The position numbers were made by a program, and so were the translations under genes. Source: Echinostoma caproni (Eukaryota > Platyhelminthes > Trematoda > Plagiorchiida > Echinostomatidae). From it: a stretch of 64,000 bases of DNA. The notes under the pieces were generated by a model that was given only the letters and a program-made list of their open reading frames with translations, did not search any database and was not told the DNA's origin. The stretch covers positions 11,855-75,854 of the forward strand of contig UZAN01039556.1 of NCBI GenBank assembly GCA_900618425.1. The letters run 5' to 3'. Shown piece after piece: positions 34,801 through 47,947 of this stretch. The stretch's first letter is position 1. Every line of letters begins with the position of its first letter.

Positions 34801-37400
34801 AATGCTATTGTCTGTTGATTTATGTACCAACCTACTGCATAAATTTCTTTCATGCAATATCTCAATTGGTATTACTGATTCTTTTATCTGAAAGAATGTC
34901 TCAAAATGTTTGATCAAAATACAAACGTGGATAAACCTTGAAAGTTTACTCTCACCTTGCCTTTCTTTTCCAGTGGTTGTTGGTTGAACTTTTAAACAAT
35001 TGTTGAAGCACTATTGAGATTCTCCAATAAGCGTTATTTCCAGCAAAACTAACAAAGTAAAATAAGGAGTTCATGTTGATTAAGAACAACCGAAAAAGAA
35101 AGAAAATCAATTGTTGCCCACGTTTCATTGTTGCGATTATTGGCCGTGCATTGCCTAATGATATCAGTGACAATCTGCAATAGGCAACATGGTGCATTCA
35201 AATATTCGTGCATCATAGCGTGTGTGCGGTTTTCTAATGCACTTCTGACGATGAAGCGATCAGATATCACATGCTTTCAAGAAGATATCTAAGTGATTCA
35301 TGGATGAACCTTCGAAAATTTTTTTTAATATGTCTGATGCTAGTCTAGTCTACCACCAACCTCGATGAGAGTATGTGTATGAATAAGATGGTCAAAAACC
35401 GCCCGAGGTCAACGGTTGGCTGTGTGCAGAGGAAATCACACAAATCGAAGCAATTCCCTACGCCATGAAGAAGATACGCGAAAGATCCACTGCGGGACGG
35501 AATGTATAAACGCAAGGTCGATATTAGACAAGGTATGCGTCATTTGGCTAGTGGAATAGTTAGCTGGTCTGTGAATGAACAAATTACTGGTCAAATGTGA
35601 TGCAGCCTGAAGGGATTGGAAATAATCACTTTTTAAAAACTTCACCTATATACCTGAGAAAAGCGGGTATGATATTGTACTCACCCTAATGACTCTCTCT
35701 TAAAGTAAACTCATTAGAGAAGATGATACTTGGTGACGAAATAGTCAGTTTCGAATATTTCAGTGGATGTAATATGGGTCACAGACAATCTTCGTTTCCA
35801 ATTAATGCGGACAGATAGTTTTTTAATTAACAATGTCCTTGTCCATTGGACAAACGGTAATAACTGTTTTCTGACGATTTCTGCTCTGGTTTGGGCTGCC
35901 TCTGAAACCAGTAGGCAAGTTATTGGTAAAACAGTTCATTGTAGATGATGATCAGGACACTGTGCATGTGCTAAATTAGGGGAAGCAAATTCTTTGTCCC
36001 GTATATAGACTTGAGTCACATACGGATAGCGCGGAAATCACCATAGTTGCACGGAAACTGGCATGAACTTCAAAAACACATAAAACGTGGTGCACATGAA
36101 CAAGCGATTGGGAACTTGCATGATACAATCAGGTTTGGTTTAGGTTCGAATTTGGAAGAGGTATCTTTTATCACTCCAATGTGGTTGAACTATAATCTAA
36201 TTAATATTTTATGACTTAGCTAACACTAGATGTATTTTATTGTCAGGAATGTAGTACAGCATAACATTTCAATTCATGTCGTTATTGAACAATAGGGCAA
36301 ATGAGTGCATCTCACATTTGGCTGATTTTATATACTTTCCCGATGTCGAAAATCAGGCAGAGGAACTGTACGATTCAAATTTGAATTTTGCTATCTTTTC
36401 ACGATGAGTTTTGCTCTAACTGAATGATTCACTTGAATCCCTGCAGTGAATGACCCCGCGTATATAATAGGAACAAGTCTCATGTGGTTCACAGAAATTG
36501 ATTTTCCACTCATCTAGGAATGTAGGGTTCCTAACCAACTATCCTGATTGATTTCAAGTAAACTTGATCGATGAGACACAACGTTCATTCGTTCAAAGGA
36601 TAAATAGACACTCGAAGAGAATTTAGTAATTCTATCCCTTCTTCACTTTATGTACCATTTTTCGCGAATGAAACAAATGGATTGACGCGTGAGTCGCCCG
36701 GTTATCATTCAGCCATGTCCTGCTGTGAGTTAGCCTCGAGCTGATCAGTCTGATTAGTACGTCACAATAACCGCAATTCGGTGATTCACAATAAGAATGT
36801 GAAAAGAAAACGAATTTGTTTACAAATATCTTAAAAACTAAAGTTTTTGACAAAAACGTATTTGAAAACTGATTATGAATAAAGCTGTCAATAGTTAGTG
36901 TGCACAATCATTGTATTGAAGGAGATAATTAGGTTATACCTCATCGCCGCAAGTGAATATTGAACTTAGTGGTGAATGGTTAGATTTTTGTCCATAGACG
37001 TTGAATGTAGCCACGTAGTATTGGTCTGATCATTGTCAAATGTAATAAAGTGCGTGAGTTAGTACATGGGGATGTAAAACGATACTTTTGTTTACTACGT
37101 TCAACGTGTCAATCCAATCGAGATCCAGGTGAGAGAAAACACTTGATTTGAATCACCGCGATACATGGATGATCATTTTGTGAAACCGTAATATGGCGTT
37201 ACAAAATATCACAAAATTTTCAACAAGATTATGTGCTAATGATTTTATTATTGCAAAATAACGAAAAATATTATGACAGTGATTGTTACTTGTGTTGTTT
37301 GTCCATCCATAAACTGTCAGAAGATGAGGCAATAGTCCGTTCCTCACCGGGAATTTTGCCCAGCGGAATAAGCACTGAAACATCGGGCAAACATTTTCCA
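31850..37400. other. Gene-poor DNA
   Basis: No assignable gene. Several short open frames occur (for example 32769-33023 and 33034-33282 on the plus strand; 34624-34917, 35049-35270 and 36632-36907 on the minus strand). Some have single good-looking splice signals, such as an AG after 'ACATTCTTTCAG' near 34883 on the minus strand, but none forms a convincing pair or a chain. I see no retroelement motif. Confidence 0.4.
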
Positions 37401-37417
37401 TGAGATTATTCTCATTG

Positions 37418-37870
37418 CTATTTTGATTGATAGCCTAGTGACTTAAACAATTCGTTCATGTAAATCAATCGCAACAGTTTTACAGAGAGTGCAGCTTTGT
37501 GTTGTGCAGCAATTTTCAAAATCAGAATCAAGCAAATTCTAATGGATATTTGGTTTTGGTTGTCGTACGGACTAAGTTGATTGTGGCATCCGGGATCCGT
37601 TTGGTACATTCGGCCAGTTTGCTTTTGTCTAACATCTCGAACACTCCTTTGCGAATGAGCAATCCGATCTGAAGTTTTGACAGATCCGTTGGTCTTTGTG
37701 AGGACAGAATGATTGACTACGGTGAAATGTACACAAGAGTCTGATACAATCATTTGGGTAAATGACAGGCAAACCCTGGGGACATCTTCTGTTTTACCAA
37801 CTATGAGAAACGTTTTGTAAACCAAAAGTGATGATCTCGAAATGATGAACAGAACTAGAATGAATACCAA
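37418..37870 (-). CDS. 150-codon open frame, unidentified
   Basis: One of the two longest uninterrupted frames in readable sequence. It is preceded by a possible acceptor ('AAACGTTTCTCATAG') inside the frame near 37804, from which the reading would begin 'VGKTEDVPRVCLSF' and run to a TAG at 37418. It contains a polar, basic centre ('HSQRSVRDVRQKQTGR') and a hydrophobic stretch near the end ('ICLILILKIAAQH'). No AATAAA was noted directly after the stop. A frame of this length can occur by chance in 64 kb, so confidence is low. Confidence 0.2.
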   Translation of the reverse strand: MVFILVLFIISRSSLLVYKTFLIVGKTEDVPRVCLSFTQMIVSDSCVHFTVVNHSVLTKTNGSVKTSDRIAHSQRSVRDVRQKQTGRMYQTDPGCHNQLSPYDNQNQISIRICLILILKIAAQHKAALSVKLLRLIYMNELFKSLGYQSK

Positions 37871-39291
37871 AATTTAACTTGCCCCTTTCCGTTTCAGTTC
37901 ATGTCTGATTGGCATAATTGTCCAGGTGACGAAGAGACCTCGTTGTAGCTGTATTCCTTAACTAATTAAAATTATATCTAATGAATAGTAGTTAATATGC
38001 ACCAGCTAACACAAAGGACACGAAATTTGTGCACAAATGATGTGTCACACTTTGGCAAAATTGTTAACAATTTTCACATTTCCATTTGTAATCTGACGAG
38101 TGATGGGAGTGCTTCACGTTGGATTAACATTCCTTATATTCACTTTGCTGCATTTCTTCTACGAAGACATCTGTTCCACTTATGTTTCAAACGTGTCTCC
38201 CACTGTTAGTGTCACGACTCGTAACTATATTCGGTTTCGCCATTTGTGCACCTAACTGCTTCCCATCTGTAGTGCAACATTTTACATATCAGATGTATTT
38301 TGACAACCACAGCAACAAAACAATGTTTCTTTTGAGTGGTCACAATTCAGCAAAAGATATTTTAATCACCCTACCAAATTTGACACGGAGTCCATCTATT
38401 CGGTCGTCTGCAAAACAGTGAACGGACCGAAATATTGCCCTCTATTTTGTGTTAAATGCACCCTGGAAATCATTTTCCTCATTAACCCGTAATGAGGTGA
38501 ATTGTTTTACCACATTCTTCATGCCGTTTTACATTCGATTTCTATTAAAAGCATTTCAGAAATACCATCACTGTTCGGAAAAAGTGGATCAGCCATCCTT
38601 TGGTCCAATAAGCATAATACATGTGCCATTTTGTATTTCAATTATTTTCTGTTCACTCCCTAAAAGCTTGAGTGTGACAAAAACAAAACTAATTGTTTAC
38701 TATCAGATTCGAATCTTCTACGATCAAGCAGCTTTACTGCACTACTGACGGTTTTATTTATGACCAGGTGTTATGGCATACCACTTGAACTGAGCACATG
38801 GTAGCAATATGCAATAGTTATTTCTTTCCTACATTAAGAATAGCATTTTTCTCATGAATACACGCTGATCATCGCGTTACGTTAATTCTGAAAATTGAAT
38901 CAATGTTTTACTGCTATAATTTCTGCCGTGTTGGCTCCATTTTCCTTGTGTTCAAGGATGAAACTATAGTGTTGTAGTACAAAACAACGGATATTCAGAA
39001 ATCCGAATGTTTATGTGTATAGGTATTGACCAAACTCGTGCAACATTCTGATTTTCGTCACATTTGTTCCTCTCAACGCTTCGTTTTTTCAGCCTTATTC
39101 ATGAGATTGAATATGATATTGCCCCACATCAGACGGGCCATACCTGATATAATATCCACTTATGTCACTGCTTCTATTAGCCGCATGCCATTAAAATGTA
39201 CAATTTCGCGATTTCAACGATTTTTGCTAATGCATCAGTTCTTAGATAACAAGATCACAATAGGAAACGTAAATGTAATTTATTTATTAAA

Positions 39292-39312
39292 ATGACTCAT
39301 AGACTTTATACA
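39292..39312 (+). CDS. Candidate first coding exon (ATG)
   Basis: ATG at 39292 with A at -3, seven codons plus one base, then a good donor (ACAG|GTATTG, GT at 39313). An in-frame TAA lies upstream, so this is the first possible Met in this frame. The split codon is completed by the exon at 39374 across a 61-base pyrimidine-rich intron, a size typical of the small 5' introns of some flatworm genes. Confidence 0.4.
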
Positions 39313-39373
39313 GGTATTGCACTTTCATCTCGTCCATGTTCCATGTGCTCCTCTTCATTTTTGTGCACTGTAG

Positions 39374-39475
39374 GTAGTCAAGTTAGCATGGAATCCACCA
39401 AGTTGACTACCAAACAGAATTTGCAAGTTCCCTCTAATACACCGCACACCCTTAACACCGGCGACTTGTGGCAAG
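39374..39475 (+). CDS. Candidate second exon, unidentified protein
   Basis: A 102-base exon between a clear acceptor ('CTTCATTTTTGTGCACTGTAG', AG at 39372-39373) and a GTACAC donor (39476 on). It begins with two bases and ends with one base of split codons, matching both neighbours. It encodes a polar, Thr/Ser/Asn-rich stretch ('STKLTTKQNLQVPSNTPHTL'), more like a linker than a folded domain. Together with 39292-39312 and 39861-40045 it gives a three-exon chain with two phase matches, making it one of the better host-gene models in the window. Confidence 0.42.
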
Positions 39476-39860
39476 GTACACAACCATTTCCTGCGTTTAC
39501 TTATGGTTACCCGAAATTTCGAGTTCCATAATTTGTTACGAGAGCTTGTGCCTTACAGCATCCTCAGCACTACACGGTCGCTTTCACAAGGATGTTCCCG
39601 AAGTCGTTGCCTAATCGACTGTAGAGTTTGTAGTAGCAGTTTATGGATGCATGGTTGCTAGTGACTACCTGGGAGCTCATTGGTCATTGAACTAGTAAGG
39701 ACTCAGGTTAACCGAACGTAGTCTCATTTGGGATTCAACTGTAAAACCCGTCCAAGCACTGCGCATCGGCTGTCACTGCATTCTGATTGATGTCCCTCTT
39801 AGGCTCCTAGACCCAGTGTATTCCCTAAACAGATAAGTCGCTTTTGAACTACTTGTCCAG

Positions 39861-40045
39861 ATGTGCCGATTGATTCAATGAGATTACGACAATCTCTCAC
39901 ATCCGAACTATCACTGCCATCAAATACCAATTCCATTTCAATAATGGACAGACACCAATATGCGTTGGAATCGGAATCGGTTTTACGAAATTGCGTGTTT
40001 AAATTTCGTTCAATCCTTTACTTAGTGGAAGAAAAGCTACAGGAA
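39861..40045 (+). CDS. Candidate third exon, unidentified protein
   Basis: A 185-base exon after the acceptor 'TTTTGAACTACTTGTCCAG' (AG at 39859-39860) and before a strong GTAAGG donor (40046 on). It starts with the two bases needed by the previous exon and ends in phase 0. It encodes 'SMRLRQSLTSELSLPSN', then 'HQYALESESVLRNCVFKF' and a helical end 'ILYLVEEKLQE'. No domain recognised. A downstream partner starting in phase 0 was not securely found; 44067-44125 fits the phase but is 4 kb away. Confidence 0.42.
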
Positions 40046-40446
40046 GTAAGGCACTTTGTTCAGCACCCGAGGATTCAAAAGCCAAAAAGGATAAAACAGA
40101 TGTATGATTACACAAAGGTTGTTTGAAATAACTAAATATTTACCAAATAATTACCTTCGTGATTTCAATTTACCTTAACGGGGTGTAATGTATAAACTTC
40201 TATTTTATTTCCCCGATATATGCTAACATGACAAGATGTTCTATTTCACCTGTTCGCCGAGCTTGGTAATTTGTTTCCAAATGTTTCATCACCAGCCGAG
40301 GTGACATCACCAATGCTTGTGAAGTGGCAGTCTTCTGCCCGTGTCAGTTCGTGTATATGTGTTCTTCCCCACTGACCAAGATGTTGTCAGAATGTCTTTC
40401 AACTAATTTGCGTTTGAAGATTGATTTTACATACAATTCAGTGTTC

Positions 40447-40473
40447 ACTAGGTTACATACTAGGTTACATACT
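40447..40473 (+). repeat. 12-bp tandem duplication
   Basis: The unit ACTAGGTTACAT occurs twice in direct succession, followed by a partial third unit (ACT). A simple local duplication with no flanking feature. Confidence 0.9.
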
Positions 40474-43400
40474 GCATTATAATGCATACGAAATAAATGA
40501 AAGATAAACTGTTGTCATAGGTTTGATTTTTACGATATTGTAATAGATCAAAAAATATATTGTAAATTCGATGCTGGAGAACTTGAGAAGGTCGCTGGAC
40601 ACCAATTTTCCCAAATAACCATATAACCGTTAATTCCGTTATAGGCATTTTGGTCACTGAAGGTGGAACTATTCTACCATGCAGTCACAAGATGAGGCTG
40701 TTTGCTTTGGGTACTGGGTAAACTAAACCGCGTGCTTTTCTATGAACAAGAGCGTTGAGAACCGTAAGATTCATCGGAGTGGTATCGAGCTCAATTGGAG
40801 CTCAGCTGCGTATTGAAGTTAAATGGGTGATATTTCTAACAGCCACAAATATGAAACAATAAACAATGAATAAATAAATTTGAACAAAGTGCACAACACT
40901 GCAAACGAGCAAGACTACGTCCAGGATCATTTAGCTACATCTCAGCTGGTGCGTACTACAGAATAAAAAAATAGTTTATCACATAGTATAACAATCTAAC
41001 ATGACATCAGTTCATTCTTCCGCGTATGTGGCCACCAGGGCAAGGCCAGACTGAATGAAACCTCTTTCTTCTGACACAGGATTTTAGTGCTTGATTGCTA
41101 TGGCCTCTGAAAAGGAAAATGGGGTTGTGTAAACAATTCGAAACGAAGTCCCACGATCAGCTTAGTGGCCACAAATATGTCTGTGTTTTGGGACTCCTTT
41201 ACGGAATATTCCCCGGCTGGAAAACATCAAATACACAGCGTCATTTAAAACGAACAAAAGTGATCTAGTTTCTTTGCAATATGAATAGAAATACCCAAAT
41301 CTGAAAGTTTCATCTTTTATTGCAATTGGAACATTTTCAATCCAGATGGGAAATCCTTTTAGAGCTAAAATTTCTTCAGTCAAGCTTCCTTGAATTTGAT
41401 TATTTTAATTCAATTAGCACCAAACAGTTACATGCCGTGATCAAACTGAGTTAACTCTCTCACTCTAACAATCATGAAATTTGAGATACCAGGTCGTTTA
41501 GGAAAAGTCAGCAATCGGTTTAGTTAGTGCATGACATTGAAAACGCTAAAAACTGGACTAATTCGACGAACTGAATTAACATTGTTTTTGAATGCCACAC
41601 AAAAACAAACCGGTCGTTAATTCTGACTTGTAATCTGTTATAGCGGACAGTTGGATACTTACTCGTCATCTTTGGGGACCACAACAAGCCCTATGCTATA
41701 TATGCAATGAAAAAGGTGAAAAACACTACGCATTTTACTGTGTATCGAAATATGTGGATGCGTGCCGGCCAATACAAGCGTTCGTCTAAGAAACAGACAG
41801 TATGCTCAGCGGACTCATGAACATGGTGGCTTGCAATTAGTTCTTTGCATAGAAAACCATTTTCCAAGATAGCACACCCGAATTTTGGCGCTGTCCCAAG
41901 TGACGCACTGGTTTTATTGAAGTATTGCATTTCTTTCACACAAAAAACACCAAATAGAGCCAAAGCTCATTTTCGGTAACATCCTCTTCCGGCCAATAGA
42001 AGGAAGTAGCTTGATACAAAGACATGTCTAATTCGTATTATCTTTTGTGTGTGAGAGGATTTGGTTGATTTGTTGTGTGTGATTTACAAATAAACTGGGT
42101 CTCGGGTGAAAGGGAACGGGAATGAGACACAAGAAGGTGAGGACCAAATTAAAAATAATCCTAAACTTTTCGGGTCGCGCAGTCCATCGAATGTTTCATG
42201 GGATCAAAGAATGTGTCATCTTTAGTCAAGGAAGTGAATTCCCACCCGGAGCCATGGCAGTTGAATTTGAGAATAAAGTGATGGATTAATGAGATGGATG
42301 GCTATTAACTCATGTGTTGCAAAATATTGTTGAGGAACAGCCTGTGATGGAAAAAAACACCGAAGAGCTCACCTTAAGCCATCTTTACTTATCAGATATT
42401 CACCATTTGCGAGATGCACCATATTGATGCTGCAGACGGTTTTTCGGTCCCCATTGGTCACCCAGACTCGTTTGTGCATTGATGATCCGCTGGGAAAACG
42501 GCCTGATTGTTCTACTTGTGTAGCTTACCGCAAATGAGCACACAAATGAATGCATAACCTTAGATAGCATTCAAATATGCGATTTATCCTTGAGGTTCAC
42601 TTAAAAATTGAACTTACTAGGTAACTGGATTCATTAAAGTGTTGATATAAAAGATTATGCCAGAACAATTACCATTCGTCTGATTTCAATGAAATAAAAC
42701 TGAAAACATATGAATGAGAACCTTTCGAACGATATTTAGATGGGTGGAAATATCATCTTGTGCGGCAGTTCAAATACTTTAATTCGGGCCATAATCTTAA
42801 TGGTCCCATTAATTATAACCAGGAAATTTATCATCACCATGGGCAGTTCAGATTCGTCCCTGGACGGTGCGTCATCTCTGCATTATTTTCCCTTGAGATA
42901 CATTACTGGATAATGATGGAAGGCTGAAATGAATTGATCGGGGGATCTGTTTATTAAATTGAATTTAATGGATTCACATAAATTATTACAAGGAACGGCA
43001 TAATCCATATTAATTGAGCTCAGCCATTCAACGCGAGATTGCTTTATTGTCGTACAAAGTGTACCAAACGAGCAATCACTCATTCTAATAGCATCCTCAC
43101 TGCCATTTTAGTTTACTATCCTTCATATGCACATTTCACACACAATAACAAATTACTACATGCACCATGAACTTGCTGGGCACTTGGATAGATTTCAACT
43201 TTTGAATAGGTTCATCCGCATTTGCGTCACCGACTTGATCACTCATATGATTAGCGTGTTTGTGTCAGTGAACTGATGCTCAGAATGAACAAACGGACAT
43301 ACGCAACACATAACCTAAGATACATTCATAGAAAAATGTTCGGGTTTTACGTTCTATTTAAGCGAAGATTGGAACAGTTTACTAGTCATCATATTAATTA

Positions 43401-44066
43401 TTTCATGATCTGATTGTCAAACTGCTGAACCCGGTTGCATGTTTCTGAGTGGCTTATCGCTTCAGCGGTATACTCTTTACTTACAGATATGTCCCTTAAT
43501 AAAAAATCGGGATCGCTGAATGATGGGAAAGTACTTTTTCTGTCTGGTTTCATGTGAGGCCGTTTCTTTCTTCTGGAAACCTTTGTTCAATTACGCTCAT
43601 TTCTGGTTCCATTTGTGCTATTCACTTTGAACGTCCCCATTTTTGATCACCTGACTGTTATGCAAAATACAATAAGAGCTCCTCTGATTTGTAGGTATTT
43701 TTATCCTTAAATGTGAGGAGATTGGGAATCCCTGACCGACGTGAAATCTTCTTCGGGCATTGAATAGCGGCAAGGTCTTGGTAATTCTCTTGATCCTAGA
43801 CTCGCATATCAGGGGAAACATCACGTACAGCCATGCAACTTGAATGCATATTGTTACATTGTGAACGTTTGGTCGCTCAACGTTGTGGCATTCGTTCTGA
43901 TTGTGGGGTGTATCTTGATAATGAATTTCCTCCCACTGTGAGACCGGCGACACTATCATCGGCATCAATGTAAAGTGATTAATCATGTAACTATGAGTTT
44001 TAGTAAGTTGATGAGATTAAGTTTGGTGTTTGCTAGTTCGATTAACTATCTCGTTCTTGATTTTAG

Positions 44067-44125
44067 GTTGGCTGGATCATTATGGACATCATTAGTGCAA
44101 AAGAATCCAAAGAACAACGAAAATG
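44067..44125 (+). CDS. Possible short exon
   Basis: A 59-base plus-strand segment between an acceptor ('TCGTTCTTGATTTTAG' to 44066) and a GTATGC donor (44126 on). Two frames are open. In phase 0 it reads 'VGWIIMDIISAKESKEQRK', which would continue the gene model at 39.3-40.0 kb. Short length and two open frames make this weak. Confidence 0.2.
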
Positions 44126-45137
44126 GTATGCATTTTTACAAGTGCACAATAAATGCACGTATCTTGTTTGATTTTAAATGTAGCACTTTGTTTTGTAATG
44201 ATGCATGTTTAGCACTGGAGGTCTACGAAGAGCCATAATTGACTACCTATTTGGTAAAACGCTCTGAGTTCCGAAATTCCGTGAAATGTGATAGTAACTA
44301 GACAGATTGATGGATAAGCTGATAATTTAAGTAGGAATGCTTACGGGAATAATGTTACTTATCTCAAACTACAACTTATAAGTAATTGTCATTCAAGAAT
44401 AAATTATAATCAAGCTCAGTTGGTTTAAATAAATATAGTTATCTAATAAATGGACGGAAGGTCTCAGTGATTAGAAGCCGTTGGCATAGAATTTAGAGGG
44501 TCAACTTTTGCCGTCCTTTTAGAGTGTCGAGTCAGAGATGACATTCAAAATATTTCCGGATAAGGGCTGTCCACTTGGTATTCAGAGTTGTTACCATATC
44601 GATAATACGCATCGCACATGTGAGCTCTGAGCATTTACAACCAATATCGTGTGATTAAGGACGTAGAAGCGATGACCCCGGATGAGACCCGAACTGGAAT
44701 CTGGTGGTTAAAAATTCATGATTAATTTGGTGAATGAAAGACAACATGAAAAATGAACTCCTATAGACATTTGATCAAAACCACTTAGTTTTATTTCCCT
44801 CTGCAGTAAACCTTATACACCACAAGCTATTAAACTTGGACAACTATAATGGATTATTCTAAAGGTACCACCATCGGAAGATTAGTCTTGTGTATGGGTT
44901 TTACTAATCAACAGGGTAATTTAAAAACGAAATACCGTTTTGAAAAGTTTGAAGTTCTTCAGAAGTAAACAGCGGAATTGCTCTGCCAAGTGATCGGACA
45001 CTACAAGGAGTGATCGATTTTCGGAAGGATGACGCTCAATACATTTTTTTCATTTCATACACCTAAATAGTAAATCATTATATGGTTCCAGTGCGTTTGC
45101 TTGCCGCCGCTGAGGTTTTCGTAGCCATTTTTGCCGC

Positions 45138-45310
45138 GTCTCAAAGAAGGAATATTGATTTCCACGTTCATTACTCATCGTGTGGCCAGGAACTGCGATG
45201 GTGTGTTTCGGATTAGATTTTCTGTTATGTATGCCTAATTGGTGACGTCCCATTTGATATCCTCAGTAAACGATTATACTCGACCAGCACCGCCTTCTAA
45301 AATTATAACC
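45138..45310. repeat. Dispersed repeat, copy 3 of 3
   Basis: Core only. Shares 'GTCTCAAAGAA', 'TCATTACTCATCGTGTGGCC', 'AGGAACTGCGATGG', 'TTTCGGATTAGATTTTCTG', 'TTATGTATGCC' and 'AAAATTATAAC' with the copies at 14.1 and 27.6 kb. It lacks the left part present in those copies, so it looks truncated at that end. The sequence to the right (to about 45.4 kb) may continue the element but has no match in the other two. Confidence 0.78.
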
Positions 45311-47947
45311 ACACCTACGCTATCGAGGCCTTGTGTGCTTTACCACTTCAAGCCCCGGGGCTTATGCAACCGGTTCCCATCAGCGAACAACACGTTCTCG
45401 TGACAAGTGAGTTTACCCCGCCTGCTGTTCATCACACTAAAAGTTGTCTAATATTAACCATAATACTGTTGTCGGTTTCGTCCATGTTTTGGCAAAAGCA
45501 TCATCAGCATTTGTCAGTCAATCTCTGAATAGCGGAATTTGTTTAACTTTCCTAGTTGACAAGTTGTTTTAGGCTGTTAACTCAAGAAACTTTCATTTGT
45601 TTTCTCATCAGCCTTAATTCTGATTCAACCCGACGCATCCTGTCACTCATTACGATATATGGGAAAAGGACCACGTTTGTCCGTCTCCTCCAAGTTTCAT
45701 TTTTAAGTTACGTAGATAGCTCTACATGAGATAGTTTAAACGATTATCTATCCGTGAAAATGAGGTAAAAATGATAGTGAATTGTTTTTTGTTTCTTCAT
45801 TTGGGCATCACATGTATGTAACGTTGCCTCGCCCTTCAGGAGGCACTTGATTGATCCCATTTATACTTCATTTCAATACATGTAATTTTTCAATTAGAAG
45901 ATTGACTTCTTAGGAAACACATATCCAAATTCATTTTGTTTTAATCTAAACCCCAAGGGCGATTTGTGTGATTTAAAAACGATGGTTCTTTGTTAATAAA
46001 TTGCTATTATTATTGGAAAAACGGCTAAATTATTGATATAACTAGCACATTTTTTCATCAAGGTGCCTTTCACCATCGCTCGTCCGTAGAACGCAACAAG
46101 CAGAACTCCCAACTTGTCTTGAAAGCATAGCTTTTTGATTGTTTGCACAACAGAAATAGCCATGACATTTGATAATCTCGTATCACTCAATGTGATCCAA
46201 TTACACGACTGTCCCTTTCCAGCTGAAAAGAAGCGCATAACGGAACTGGGAGTAACAAGTCACACTAATTCCTCTTCATGTCAACTCTGCTAATAAGCTA
46301 CTCGTCATCACACCTCAGTGTGAGAATTGGGCATTGCTTACCCTGTTTGGATCAGATTTTCCGGATTTGTTGAGGTGAATTAACTGATTGCGATGTGGCG
46401 GTTTGTGCGTCAGGATTATCGGATTAACAAGATGGACAAATAGTATTTGTGACACAAATTAAGCTCCGGAGGCTCGAAACGAAGCAACTGTCGTAAACAA
46501 GGAATTCTAGTGAGTATGAAAAATGTACACATCTTAAGACTATTCTAATGGAAACGTATCATTGTAGAAGTCTTGTTCTAGCTGGACGTATGTGGCATCG
46601 AAATAAATTGACATCAGTTTATCATCGCATTGATGTAATTTTTGATGAAGTTGGTTTTACATTCAAACCAGTATTATCATCTCTTGATATTGTTGAATTT
46701 TCACGAAACGCGAATACTCAAATTACAGATCACCAACAAAAACAGCTACCGATAGAAATCCACCGAAAGTTAATTATAAACAGTGAAATTGTAAACAAAT
46801 GTGAATGGCGTGATCAACATAAGATGATGAACGTGAAGATTTCTTTTTAAAAGCTGGAGAAGGGTTATTGGCCATTTCAAATGCGGAAAATATTTACCGA
46901 ACTATAGTGAATAGAATATATGTAAAATCCGGTAAAAATCCAATCAATATTGGAAAGCAAAACACATTTGAAACTTAAATGCTCTTTGTCTTGTATCCGT
47001 TTTGATAATTAATATGGTGACTATAAGGGGCGATTCGAGATAACAATTAGTGCACAAAACAACGTTTGATTTGGGAGTTAAAACGTTTAGCGAGAGATTT
47101 CCTGGGGTGAAAGCAGATAAAGCGTTTGAACACATGATTCTCTGCACCTAACAATGTAACATTTGGATAAACCCTGAGTTTCATATTTCTGAATTTGACA
47201 GTTGTTTGCTATAGCAAGCTTATAAATTCAACACTAAACTGAAGTATATCAAGAAGGAACAGATCCTGTAGAATTCTTATGTGTGCAGAGGAACAATGAC
47301 AGCCTTTACTATATGCACCCGACTTTTGACGTGACTTATTATGGAGCGTCAGGCTACCCACTATTTGAGTTCTGCCTGGTTCGAAATTTTTCCAGTCACT
47401 TGAAGCGTTCCGAATGAACCTTTGCATTTGAGATTGGTGCTTCTTTTTTTGAAATTTTACAATCCAATTATTAATATACTAGTGTGTTCTGTTTCACGAG
47501 AAAGAATCTCAATCAGTTCGTTAATTGCATTTTAGTGACAAAAATCCTTAGAATGAAAATGCAATAAAAATCTGCATGGTTGCGGATATCTTTCAGGGTT
47601 ACTCATTATTTATCTGTATCCAAACAGTGCAATAATATCACCTTTGTGTCGGATGCCAAAGCTGCAACTGAGTTAGTTATATTCAGCACAAATCAAAGAT
47701 GGAACAGATCACTGAGGGTTTTTGTTCCACAGCATTACGTGAATTCCAAATAACGAGTGATACGTTTGGATGGACCTCAAATAACGGAAAGGTTTGTTCA
47801 CATAAGAATGATTTCGTGATCACTGGATGGACGTTTTCACTTTGAGAAACGAATACTTAAGACGTTTTCTATCGGTACGAAATTCAGCACTTCACCTCCC
47901 AGATATCCTCCGTATTGTGTAAAAGAACACAAATTTCGAATCCTTAC

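Larger units (their letters stand above)
40500..47900. other. Gene-poor DNA outside listed items
   Basis: Apart from the third repeat copy and the possible exon at 44.07 kb, nothing is assignable. Open minus-strand frames at 41162-41383, 41691-41963 and 43618-43986 and a plus-strand frame at 46548-46850 look partly protein-like. None has a good acceptor-donor pair in a consistent phase, and none matches a family. Confidence 0.35.

Noticed and set aside
37898..37925. A 28-base plus-strand micro-exon candidate between 'CCTTTCCGTTTCAG' and GTGACG
   Set aside because: Such short exons exist in flatworm micro-exon genes, but this one stands alone with no phase partner, and 28-base AG-GT intervals are common by chance.
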